DNA of 64,000 nt from Anaeramoeba flamelloides (Eukaryota > Metamonada > Anaeramoebidae): assembly GCA_027625915.1 (NCBI GenBank), contig JANTQA010000029.1, positions 7,812,001 through 7,876,000 of the forward strand. Reading direction: 5' to 3'. Each line of letters begins with the position of its first letter. Positions within the stretch are counted from its first letter, which is position 1. This document shows positions 1 through 11,284 of this stretch, piece by piece. Below the pieces are notes generated by a model, which saw only the letters and a program-made list of their open reading frames with translations, did no database searches and had not been told where the DNA came from. A program made the position numbers and the translations under genes.

Positions 1-2264
1 ATTTTTTGGTTGAATTTCCCAAATATTTCAAATAATTATGATTAGAAAAAGACCTTAAAATCATTCTAAAATAAACCCATTAGGAAGCTTCTTTTTTATT
101 GAATCAAGAAATTATAATTTTCATTCAAAGTTTCATAAGAATTCTTTATGAAATCCAATAAAATAATCATTTTTAATTGGTTTTGGAGAGAATATTAGAA
201 CAAGGAAGAATTGTATTAGGTATATAAAAGGGAAAAATTTATCATTTTATTTTTGTTCTTTTTTTTTACCAATTGAGTTTTCATGTAATAGAATGTAATT
301 TTGAATTGTTAATCATTAGTTTGGGTTTTTTTTTTTCCACCAATAGTGTGTACAAAGAATTTCACACTTTGAAAATAATATTTCAGATTTAATCAGATAT
401 TATTTTAGCTCATATAAGGGACTAATCTCGATTAAATTTTTTTACCCAAATTTAATAGAGAATGAGAAAATTTTTTGCCAATTGCTTAGATTTGAAAACC
501 CCTGTTTATATTTTAATATTAAGCATATTTCTAGATAGGGAATCCTTATTTAAAAATTGGCCAAAAAAATAATAATAATAGAAAACTTCCCCTTAAGTGA
601 TTAGTAGCTAAAGAAAATAAGCTCCATTTAGACTGTTTTGTTATTATTTTCAGAAACAACCTTAATGTGCTATGTCTCGAAAATTTTAATTAGTAAAAGT
701 GTACTACAAGTTGATCTCACCAATAGCAAATAATCTATATGGAGGTTAATAATTGAGCAAATATTGGAAAAAATCGATATTTTGGAAAAAATCTTTATTT
801 TGTAAAAAATTTTTAGATTGAATCATCAATATATGGAATCAAAAGTTGTAAAATATCTGACCTTATTTTAGTGGATTCAGAAAAATATCCGAATTATAAT
901 TCTAGTTAGGTGATAGTTTTAATATCACCAAAAAAGAATTATAATTTGTATATTTTGGAGAAATGTACAAAACTGCATGATTTATTATTCGAAATAGACT
1001 AGCTAATACTAATAATTCGATTAAAATTAAAAATAAAAACAAATATATTGTTATTTTTTCATTAAAAAAATAAATTAAAAATGTAAAAAATTCTACCAAT
1101 TTTTTGATAATTTTGAAAAAATTTCTTATATACATAATCCCCCAAAATTCAACTTTAGAGTACCAAACTCAAACAGATTGATCAAATTGATCTAGAAATT
1201 TCAAAAATCAATTTTTTTATCATTATTGTTTGTTAAAAATATTCAAATTGGATGGGTCAGATGATTAAAAGAATCTTATAAATTTCACTTATTTGAAAAT
1301 TAATATAAGGTGCTATATTTGATCTTCATTAAATTTGCTGATTTGTTTTACCCCACAACTCATCTAATTTTTATCATTAGAAACTCTCCCCATAATATTA
1401 AGATTTATTTTGAATAACAAAAAAATTATCAATTCATAATTTGAAAATGACCAAAATTAAAAGGGTAAGCAATGCCAAGAAGAAGATCTAAATGATAAAG
1501 TATGATATCATTTTGTATACTTGTTATTTTTTTCATTTTTTTAACAGAGTCAGAAAAAAATCATGACTTTCTCAAATTATCCTTGGAATTAAGGTTAGTT
1601 ACTAATAATTAAATTTTTTTTTTTAAAAAAATAAAACAATTAACTTTGGTGTAATTTTGGTGGTTATTTTAGTATATTGGAAATAAATTGATTCTTTAAC
1701 GAATTTTATAGAAAGGTTACAAAATTAATGAATCGTTAATTTTCTAAACTAATAATTATTTTGCTAATCTTGTCATCAAAAAAAAACAGAGAAAAATAAA
1801 AACTTATCGGTGTTCGAATAATCATTTTTAAATCTTAAAAAATAAAATTTAATATAATTCTAAACAAAATGTTAATTTTGATACTAGAATAATAATAAAT
1901 CTTTACTACTAAAAAAATTGTGTTTTTTTTTGTGTAGCAAATATTTTGATATTGTTTGGTTTTAATTAAATAACTAATCCAAAAATGTGAAGTGTGTTTA
2001 TTTTTTTCAGAAAGTTAGAAATACCTTTTTTTCGGGTTCATCAGAAAAATAATATATTTTGTTTTCTAGTATAATAAACTATTATTTAAAAAGAAAATAG
2101 AAAATTTTGGGTTATATAAAACGAAATCTTTATTCCGCTTTACCCGTTTAGTAATATAGTTTTCAAGGTAGATCATCATTACAGTACTTTAAAATGTTGG
2201 GTTGTATATATTTCTTATTTTGAGTGGCAATAATGACTTTAAATAATCTCGAATCGAGTAAAAA

Positions 2265-2301
<37 letters not shown>

Positions 2302-5300
2302 GGGGGGGGTAACCTTTTTTACAGGTGTGTATGTGAATTTTATTTTAATTCAACTTTAATAATTTTATTTAGTTAGTAATAAAAAACAGTTTCAAAATAA
2401 TTAACTCTTCAAATAAAACCGAAATATTGAAAATAAAAAAATTAATAGAAAAAAAAAAATGATAATAAACAATAAATAAATATAATAATGTTCTCTTAAA
2501 GCGGCACAATTAAAAAAAGAAATTTAATAAATGAAGTATCAAATTTACATTTTTTCTTGAAAAAATGAATTCATTTTGTGTAGTGTTCATCTAAAACAAT
2601 AACAGAAAATTTTAAAATAAAAAGAGAAAGATCCAAAAATAAATTAATAAATTCAATTTATAAATAAAACTTGTTTAAAATATCATGGGGTAAACCGTTA
2701 AATCAATTTAAATAAAGTATTGTTATTGAATTCTTAATTGGGTTTTATATTGGGACAAGAAAAATAAGATTTTTTTTTTTTTGATAAAAGTTTTTTTTAT
2801 CCCCTGTAGTTGTAATTTTTGATCTTTGGAATTTTATTTTTTATCGTTTGGGTGTTTTTTTACAAAAAAATCATATGGTGTAAATCATTACTGTTTAGTA
2901 TTTTTTAGTTTTCTTTGAATATCTTGTAAATTCAAATGAAAAATTTCTTTTAATTGTTCAAAAAAAAATAAATAAAATTATGTTCTCTTATAAATAAAAG
3001 CCTAACTTGTGATCAAAAAGATTCAAAATTTGAAGAAAGTAAAAAGTATTGTGACTTTTTGGTAGTACCACCAATAGCCTTTCTTTTCTAATTTTTTGAA
3101 TAATTATTCATTGTTTCACCAAAAATGCAGATTGTTAAAACTTTACATTAATTTAATGATCAGATCATTGCCAAAAAGTTAAAGTAACATAAAAAAAAAT
3201 TCATAATGTTTTTCATTTGCTCAAATTCCATTCTAAATTGTTATTCGGAAATATTCAGATCAATAAACTTCACAATTGAAAAGGGGGTTTATTAAATTAT
3301 AATTTAAACGGTAGAATTGGCTTGTAATTTAAAGGGTAGAATCATCTTGAAATCGAAAGGGTGTTTATCTTTTGAAATTTTTAGCTTGTGTTCGTTCTGT
3401 GTGAAGAAATTACAGTTTTTTGAATGAATTTCAAAATTAAATTTTGAATAAAAATTCAATAAAAGTTAATTATCATAATAAGTGCTTCTGAAGATAATTG
3501 TCTAAATGAGGAAATCATTTTGAATAAAAAAAAAAAAAAAAAATAGGCTTTATATTAAGTTCTTAGTTGTCAATAACACACCTATTATCTTTTTTTAAAC
3601 AAACTAACAACTCACTTTTGGTTGTTTGGAATCAAATAAATTTACAATTGTACTAAAATTTTTATAATTCCTCATTAAAAAACAGTTAACTGAAGTGTTT
3701 AAAATGAAAGATTTTACTTTGTTCTTTCTCAAGAATTTGATTCTCTAGTGAAAAACTTCATACCAATTTCTGTTTTTTCAGCTTGTTCTTGAAATCATCA
3801 CTTCTCTCAAGTTTAATTAAGGGTAAATTCAACTAAAAATTTAGATTTCACAAAGAATAACAAATAATCTGAGCTTTGCTTTCACCTTGAAATCACTTCA
3901 AGAAAACTAAACGAAATGAGAATTGAAAATAAAACACAGACTCTCTTAACGATCAAATAACATAACAGGAACTGATCTGAAAGGAATAATTCTCTTTTGT
4001 GAAAGAAAATAATCCCTAAAAAAATAACTTTCAACCTAAAAGGGAAACAATTAACAGTATTCTTTTTATTTTTTGAGAAATAGAACCTCGTTGAACACTT
4101 GTCAATTTTTGTTCTACATATTAAACTGTTTAAGAACTGTAATAAAACGATGTAAAAGTTCTTCTTAAAATAAATTATTATCAGATCTGTTGTTTAAATA
4201 AGAAATCACTGAAAAAATTTTGAATTTTGAATTGTCCCAAATTTATGAAAAATATTTTTTATGATAAGAAATTAACTTTGGAAACTCTTGAAAATTTGAG
4301 GAACACTCATTTATAAACAACTAACTACTCGGTTGTTCCAATGACAGTTCAAATTGTGAAACAGAGTTACGAATATATGAAAATGTTTGAAATATGAAAC
4401 CCAATTAAATTTCAATCTGAAATAAATTTAACTTTAAATAATTTCAAATAGGTTGAACAAAAGTAAACCACTTATCTCTGATCATGGTTGAGAAGTCATA
4501 AAGCCAGATTTTAGAAAATCATAAAAAACTAAAAAAATACTTTCAAAATTCGAAGTGTCTACGTTTTATGACTTTTGAGAAATTGAAGTTTTTGTTTTTT
4601 ACAGGACGAATTTTAAATCTTCAGTTACAGTATATTATTTTGAAAAAACAAATTCGGCTTAAAAAATTTTTAATAAAGATTGCGAGGAAAAACAAAATAA
4701 CAAATTATCAGACAACATCCATAATGCTGATGTGTTTATTGGAAAGGACAGGTGAAATTGATGACAGTTTTTTTTTTTTTTAATCAAAAACTAATTTCCT
4801 TAATTATTGCCATTTATAATTAATACAAAGATTAAAAACCAACTCAAATTTCCATTTGCAATATGTTACCAAGACTTTAATACAAATTCAGAAAACGATT
4901 GATCTCTTTTACTGTATTTCATTTTTTACACTAAATAATTTTGGAAAAAGTAAAATAATTTTTTTGGTTATTCTTGTAAACAATAAGAACAAAAAGAAAT
5001 CTCAATTTATACACCTTACAGAATTTCAATGATTTATTTTTTTACCAAAATAATTTAAAGGAAAAATCAACAGACAAATGTCATGTAAACAAAGAAAAGA
5101 CTTAGAACAATATCTACTAAATACGATTGCTCATCTTTCAAAAATTGTGTACAATGTTTTCTTGAATTGAAAACCCTATTTAAGGAAAATTTTGCAAACA
5201 AAATTTTTAAAAATAACACCAATTCACTAAGAATAGCCCCCACTACAATTATTTTTCATTTTTTTAATGATTTGTCCTGAAAATTCTAATTTAAACTTTC

Positions 5301-5375
5301 ATTTTTTTTTTATTTACACAATTTAAAATACATTCCTTTATTTCTTCTACAATTATTTTTTTTTAATTTTTTATT
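1..5375. other. AT-rich stretch without a defensible gene
   Basis: Very AT-rich sequence with many A and T runs. Several short open frames with plausible splice borders exist on the plus strand between about 340 and 1750. One opens after a pyrimidine-rich tract ending in AG at 345-346 and stays open for 63 codons to a TAG at 536. Another lies between an AG at about 1547 and a GTTAGT at about 1595. At this base composition, open frames of about 60 codons arise often by chance, so I do not call a gene. A run of about 30 T followed by nine G sits near 2270-2310. I saw no copy here of the repeat families found later in the window. Confidence 0.4.
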
Positions 5376-6341
5376 ATGAGATCTTCAAATCAAACATTTA
5401 ACTTCAAATACCAATTATTAGATCTGACAAACAAACAATTGAGGCTCAAGACAATGTCAAAATCTTTTCAAAATTCTTCAATAAATGAACAAATAGACAT
5501 ACTGCAATCGTTGAACGAAATTCACAATTCACAAATAGAAAAGAATTTTGATAGCTTTTGTAAAAGCATACAGAACACGATGAAGAGAGAAATCATTAAT
5601 ATCGTATCTCAAAGTACAAATTTGCTCTTTTTTCTTTGTTTTATTTTGTACTAATTATGTTTATTAAAAATGTCGTCTTTTTTTTTTCTAAATTTCTTTG
5701 ATCTTACCCTAACCTATTAAATAAAATTTCTCAACAAACAGATCAATTAAAATCGAGCAGCAATATCTCTAGAAAGAGGAATATCAATTCAAGGCAAACG
5801 GGAGTTTCATGTAAGCCAATAATTTTTTTTTCAAATATTCTTGGATTTGAAATCTCTCAAATTAACCCTTAATCCATTTTACACTTTTTTCATTTTATAA
5901 TTTTTTTTGGACAATCTCCTTTCTCTTCCTTTCTCAAAAAATAGTAAAATCTTTGAAATCGCATTTGTTTAAACAAAGAAAAACACTTAAGAGATCCAAT
6001 AAAGCACAAACTATGAATGTAATTTTCAAAGGAAAAACATTGATCGTAAAGGGTGTTTCTGTCATTGAAGGAGCCAAAATGTTTTTACACACCCCACGGG
6101 AGAGTACCCAAAAGATTATAATCAGAGAAGTTTTACGAGACGGGGTAATTTTCTTTTTTTTTAGATAAGATTTTTCTCTTTCACAATTTATTTTTCATTC
6201 GTAAGACTAAACAAACTTTTATTATTTTTACTTTTTTCTCTACTAACCAAATAGATAAAATGTGATTTTACAGGGAAAAAATCAACCTTTGTACCCCTTA
6301 ATAAATTTGCACAAGAAAAATTTTATTTAAGTTATGACTAA
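5376..6341 (+). CDS. Four-exon small protein, possibly Sds3/BRMS1-like
   Basis: Exons read by phase are 5376-5613, 5742-5810, 5945-6144 and 6255-6341. They give a 197-residue protein ending in TAA. All three introns (about 110-135 bp) are GT-AG and the frame stays open across each junction, which is strong evidence for a real gene. Residues about 35-76 look like an amphipathic or coiled-coil helix. The middle is basic and rich in Ser/Asn/Lys. The C-terminal part (about 120-197) alternates short hydrophobic strands with turns (GKTLIVKGVSVIEG, then KIIIREVLRDG and STFVPLNKF). This order of coiled coil, basic linker and small beta-rich C-terminal domain recalls the Sds3/BRMS1 subunits of Sin3-HDAC complexes, but that is a by-eye resemblance only. 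I chose the first ATG; no longer in-frame start is visible. It could equally be a lineage-specific protein. Confidence 0.7.
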
Positions 6342-7335
6342 CGTTATTTTTAGTTTATTTGAAATAAATTAGTTTTTTTTCATTTAAATCCTACACTTTT
6401 TTCGAATATCTGAACACTCCTTTTTTGTGCTTTGGATATCACCATACATTTTTTTTTTATGGTTTAAACACTTTATTAATTGAAACATTCTGAACAAAAA
6501 AATAAATGATTTTTTTAATATTTTTTTTTTGTTTTTACTCTTAAATTTTTTCGAAATGCTTTTTACAATTTTTCGTATTTGATTATTTTACCAAATTCTT
6601 ATGTCAGAAACTTTTACAACTCTGAATTATGACACAAAAAAATAGTTCTATACAAGTAATAAAGATTCTTAAAAGAGAAAATGAAAATTACAAAAGATGA
6701 AACGAAATCAAGAGAAAAACAAAGAACAACCATTTAAAAAAAAAAAATAATCATAACTCTATTCAAAAGTTTGACCTCGATTTCTTCAAAGAGAATGCCA
6801 ATATACTTGACCAACATTTTTGATAATTTTGTTTAATAACTTTTTTTGAACAGCTCTATTTGAATTTAAAAATTGATTCGTTTATCCTTTTTCACCAAAA
6901 TTCTTCGAGTTTGATCAGTCATCAAAACAATAGCAAAAAAATGAATGAAAACAAATATTTTGTTCAGAAACTAAATTGTTTTTGAATCAAAATATGGAAT
7001 TCAAGTGTCCTTGATTACACTGATCATATATTTCGTATTGCATAAACTGATGGTTTGGTTTAATTTCTTGTGCAGTATCTTAGTGTTTACAAAAAATTAT
7101 TATTGAACAAACTTTTGAGATGAATTGATTTTTATGGTTGTTTATCTAAAAGATTGTTGAATTGATTCTCTTTGAAATGTCTAAACGGTTCTAATTTGTT
7201 GTATAGTTGATTCGATTCAAAAAGAAAATGTCAGAATTAAGGGGGGAATTGGGAAAATAAAAAATTCTGAAAAATGATGCTTTTTGAAAAAAATTCTTTT
7301 AAGAGATATAGATATGCCACCCGAATAAATCAAAA
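6342..7335. other. Intergenic AT-rich spacer
   Basis: Spacer between a plus-strand gene and a minus-strand gene whose 3' ends converge here. It contains many A and T runs. I see no open frame with coding character and no repeat family shared with the rest of the window. Confidence 0.4.
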
Positions 7336-7998
7336 TTATTTTGCTTTTCTATTTAATTTTAGGATTTCTTTTTCAATTTGGGTATTTCTGAAAAGTACTA
7401 ATGAATATTAATTGTAAAATAATTGTGAAAAATTGAAATTAAAAAACTTGTTTTAGTCCACTAATTTTGAAAAAGCAAGATCATAAAGTTGTTTATTCAA
7501 TACAAACAAAGCATTTACCAGACACAGATTCTCTTATCTAGAAACTGTTAATTGAAAAATAAATTGTCGATCAACTTTTTCAAGAGAAAAAACAACAAAT
7601 AAGAAGATTTACATAAATCAGGACAATTCCAAAAACTAAAAACGAAAATAAAAAAGAAACAATATTTTGTGAAATAAAAGGCGTAAAATGTGCTGCGATC
7701 CTTACAATTTTTTTCAGGAAAGTTGAATGAAAATTTACAGTAATTTTTTTTTCTTTTTTTGATTTCACAAGCGTTTTTAGAATAAAGCTTTGTTTTAAAA
7801 TTCACCTCGTAAAGGAATAAGAGGTTGTGTAGTTGAAAAGTGCTTCGATCAATTCGAAGAAGCTTTCTTTGGTTTTATTCAGATTAAATTCTTTCATAAA
7901 TGAGAACAATTTCGAACGAATTGAATCCTTCTGTTTTTGTAATACTGTTTTTTCCAATTACCATTGCTAAAATAATCCTTAAAGATTTGTAAATCCAT
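7336..7998 (-). CDS. Putative membrane-protein gene, frame broken
   Basis: On the minus strand an ATG at 7998 opens MDLQIFKDYFSNGNWKKQYY, and the frame then slips at a run of five A. The neighbouring frame continues with KQKDSIRSKLFSFMKEF and ends FNYTTSYSFTR at a GTGAAT donor (7805). A 105-bp intron ends at 7701. The second exon (7700-7613) is phase-compatible and encodes one hydrophobic segment (VSFLFSFLVFGIVLIYV), probably a transmembrane helix, ending at a GTAAAT donor. A 26-nt third exon (FLDKRICV) and a last exon (NTQIEKEILKLNRKAK, stop at 7336-7338) are possible, but joined as read they create a stop, so the 3' end is uncertain. Base composition is richer in GC than the flanks. Either a sequencing or assembly undercall of one A, or a recent pseudogene. 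Family not recognised. Confidence 0.4.
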
Positions 7999-8087
7999 GT
8001 TTTGAGATAAAGACGGCGATTTTTTTGGAAAGAAGGACTCAAGATTCAATGATCAAAGAAATTGGTAATTAGTCTTAAGTAAACATG

Positions 8088-8335
8088 CTGTTGTAATAAA
8101 AATAATACTTGTAGTAAAGTTTAATATGTATTTTAAAATAAAAAGCGTGTTTTTTTGTTTTTTAAGACCTATACATTAACTGATCAAAGAAACCAAAAAT
8201 GAACAAGAAGTAAATATGATATTGGTTTGCTGAAGATCATATTATTAAAAAAGACAATTTTAAAAAATGACTGAATAAGTAATAAATTGTGCTTCAAAAA
8301 ATTGAGTAAATTTTCAAGAAAATTTTTTTGTCTTT
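8088..8335. mobile_element. Partial copy of repeat H
   Basis: The segment starting near CTGTTGTAATAAAAAT and containing AAAATAAAAAGCGTGTTTTT is a diverged direct repeat of the first half of the complete H element at 8950-9427. The match runs through the CCTATACATTAAC tract and to about position 8330. The right terminus found in the complete copy is missing, so this is a truncated copy. Confidence 0.55.
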
Positions 8336-8589
8336 CTAACAAAAGAAAAAAATAACTGGAATGGTAATAACACATGAAAAAGATTTTAGAATTGTGAGTT
8401 TGAGTAAATTTGTTGTGTAATTTCTTTTATTAAAAATCAAATCCTTTTTATAAATAACCAAATTTTTTATGAAATCTGTTATAAAGCCATCTTAAGTTCA
8501 TTAAAGTGAGTGTATCTAGAATGCTTGAGTAGTTGTTTGATATTTAAAGCAAATCCCCCTTTTTTGATATACAATCGATTATTATATAG

Positions 8590-8786
8590 TAAAATCCACT
8601 ATTAAAACACAAAATCTGAACAAAATTTAAGGTACAAAAAATATCTGCAATTAAAGCACAAAATTCAAATTCTAATCAAATAAATTGTGTAAAAAAAAAA
8701 TTCCTAAAAATATACTTTTAATTTGAGATTTTTCTTGGCCTTAAATTTAGTTGAAAGTTTCTGCCTTAAAAGTGGAATTGACTAAA
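8590..8786. mobile_element. Repeat D copy (palindromic MITE)
   Basis: A diverged member of family D: an almost perfect palindrome made of spaced TTAAGGCAC-type boxes. It opens with TCCACTATTAAAACACAAA and closes with CTTAAAAGTGGAATTGACT. Its centre is an A-rich loop. See the complete copy at 52400-52615 for the family's ends. Confidence 0.65.
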
Positions 8787-8949
8787 CAAGTTTGGTAGGT
8801 TTTTTAAAATGATATTTTTTATTCTTGTTTTTTGATTGATTGAAGTGTGTTTTTGAACATATGTAATTTAATTAATTGTCATTCTAAAAAGTAAATAGTT
8901 ATCATTTTCATAGATTGATTCTTGAAAAAAAGAAATTATTCAGCAATTA

Positions 8950-9427
8950 CTGTAGTCAAAATAAAGCGTGCAAAAAAATTTAATGGGTGTTTCAAAATAA
9001 AAAGCGTGTTTTTTTGTTATAGAAAACCTATACATTAACCAATCAAAGAAACCAATAATAAACCCTAAAAAAATATGGTATTGGTTTCTTATAATTCTAT
9101 TATTTAAAAAGAAATTTTAAAAATGAAAGATCAAATTGCAAAATTTATCTCAAAAAATAGAGTAAATTTTTTTCAAAAATTTTTATCATAAAAAAAATAA
9201 AAAATTTCAAAAAAATTGAGAATATTATGGAAAATTATCAACTATTTGCATGAATAATTTAAATTTTACTGAAAATAACCAGACCTTTACTTTCAAAATT
9301 GATTTGGGCTCAGGTATACTGTTTGGTAGTGGATTGGATGTTACATTGATACAAGAATAAAAAAAAGCACGGATAATATTTTGAAACACGGATTATAGTT
9401 GTTGGGCACGCATTATTTTGATCACTG
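8950..9427. mobile_element. Repeat H, non-autonomous element with TA-flanked ends
   Basis: The left end reads CTGTAGTCAAAATAAAGCGTGC and the right end, reverse-complemented, reads CAGTGATCAAAATAATGCGTGC. TA precedes the left end and follows the right end. This pattern, about 22 bp of imperfect terminal inverted repeat with TA on both sides, is that of Tc1/mariner-type miniature elements. No coding capacity is visible in its 478 bp. A truncated relative lies 0.86 kb to the left. Confidence 0.65.
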
Positions 9428-9778
9428 TACACAATAATTTTAAGAATTTTAACAATTAAAAATCATTTGAGGATTATTTGGATACAAGTTATTTTTTTCA
9501 AGATACTACATAAAATTTTCACAAAATTACAAATAATTTCAAACAAATACTATCCATAATTTTAAATTTTCCTCTGAGATATCAATAATTTAATAATAAA
9601 AATTGATTCGGTCAGAGGTATACAACCACATAATAACTTAGATCAAATATTGGATAAGAAGAAAAAAGTCATCTATGTTATTGGAAACACATGAGCGATA
9701 CTCTTTAAAACGTGTATTTTCGAAACCCAACAGAAATAATAGTTTTTTATGATCAAATTTAAAATTTTTTTGTTCTTA

Positions 9779-9973
9779 CAGCTAGTTCCACTTTTGAGGC
9801 ACAGATTTTCAACTAAATTTAATGTAAAAAAAAAATAATAATTTAAGTCACATTTTTCAGTTTCTAGTAAAATAATTTGTAAAAAAAAAAAATGTATATT
9901 TTGTGCCTTAATTTGGGATTTTTTTTGGGACTTAAATTTGGTTCAAAGTTTGTGCGTCAAAAGTGAAACTGGC
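9779..9973. mobile_element. Repeat D copy (palindromic MITE)
   Basis: Palindrome of about 195 bp starting CAGCTAGTTCCACTTTTGAG after TA and ending AAAAGTGAAACTGGC. It contains the family's paired TTTTGTGCC / GGCACA-type boxes, several mutated here, for example TTAATGT and GTGCGTC. Non-coding. Confidence 0.7.
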
Positions 9974-10053
9974 TTTAATACTTGAACATGTGCAAATAGT
10001 CATGCAAAATTCCTTTGAAAGGTGACTTTTTGAACTTTAAACAAGTACAACAA

Positions 10054-10515
10054 TTAACTTTAAGAGAGTAACTACACAATAAGAGATGATAGAAATTTGT
10101 GAGAGATGGGAAAAAGGACTTTTCTTTCGTGATGTGTGATATGAGATTCTCTTAAAATTGTTTTAAAAAATTTTTTTAAAAAATTATTTGATATTTTTTT
10201 TTTATAGTAATGTTGAACATTAAAAAAAATAAGGAGGGAGAACAATTATTTCGATTTTTATTTTTTTCATTTCAAATATTTTTTTTTAGGAGAAGATAAT
10301 TTTGGATTCTTAGAATCAATCTTCTAGATATTAAAATGTTTTAAATTTGATAAAATAGGAACATGTTCACTTCTCCAATTCCACCAAACCCAAGCGTTTA
10401 AAACCTTAACCAGATATCTTTTGTGGATAATAATTTTTTTTTGGAATCCTTCTAGCTATTAAAGCCCCATTCATATTTCATTTAGTAACCCCCCCTTACC
10501 AACTAGAATGATATT
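10054..10515. mobile_element. Repeat C, 3'-truncated copy
   Basis: Begins TTAAGAGAGTAACTACAC, which matches one terminus of the complete C element (26186-27563) read in reverse. The similarity continues through the TTTGATATTTTTTTTTATAG tract, the GGAGAAGATAATTT tract, CACTTCTCCAATTCCACC and TTAAAGCCCCAT. It fades after about 10515, so the distal end is missing or too diverged to see. Confidence 0.65.
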
Positions 10516-11284
10516 ATGCATTATAATGTACTTTTTGCAAATTCACATGATAAGGAAGCAGAATACCCTCCCCAACTGATGAAGAGATATTCTAAAATAC
10601 TAAAATGACTGAAATACATGTGAGATGTCCATGAATCTGGTTTTATTGATCTAATTATTATTTTAAAAAAATAAAATGTCTGATAAATTAATAATTGTTG
10701 TTTTTTTGTTTTACAGACACATGTTATTTTTTTTTAAAGTATTGTATAATTATTAATTTTGTTTGTAATGAAAAATAATGAACTTTAAATGGGATATACA
10801 TGATGTGAAGCTTTATGTATAAAAATGCCCTTTTCTCAAAAATCTGAAAAAACAACAAAGTCTATAAAGAAAATAAATATTTCAGCATAATTTCCTTTTT
10901 ATAATTGAGAAAACTCTTTTTTTTGAAAATTTTCGTTTTGATCCGATAAAACAGCTCAAGAAAATGCAAAATTCAAAGGCGATCTTTCAAACAGGTAATG
11001 AATTTAAAAGTTAGTTCAAAAAACCACAAATATTTAAACATTCACCAATTTAAATCTGAAAAACAACAATTATTTTGTTAAAATTGAAAAACAAAATTTA
11101 AATCTTTTTTGAAAAATAATAGAACCCAATAAAACTGATTATTTCAAAAACTATGAATCATAAAAAACTTTAAAGTTTGTTTTCTGTCAACAATTTAGAC
11201 TTTCAAAGAACAACTTGCTAAAAATTTCAAGGAAGAATTTTCATTTTTTTATATTTTCTTCTAATTTTATTTGCTAATATCAAA
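10516..11284. other. Upstream region of the Prp19 gene
   Basis: AT-rich sequence before the Prp19 start codon. A short ATG frame at about 10964 (MQNSKAIFQ) runs into a GTAATG and could be a 5' leader exon, but nothing proves it. The 40 bp before the ATG are pyrimidine-rich and then A-rich, as before other starts in this window. Confidence 0.35.

Noticed and set aside
902-1135. 77-codon minus-strand frame rich in Phe/Ile/Leu
   Set aside because: Composition is what AT-rich non-coding DNA gives by chance; no splice borders, no motif.
344-1750. Series of short plus-strand coding-like segments (for example a 63-codon frame from 347 and a segment at 1548-1594) that could form a multi-exon gene
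   Set aside because: Phases could not be joined consistently, and frames of this length are expected by chance at this composition.
2262-2310. About 30 T followed by nine G, considered as a telomere-like or processed-RNA scar
   Set aside because: A single homopolymer junction without repeat units; more likely a slippage tract.
4568-4783. 71-codon plus-strand frame (MTFEKLKFLFF...)
   Set aside because: Ends in a phenylalanine run from a T tract; only mildly coding-like and no homologous motif.
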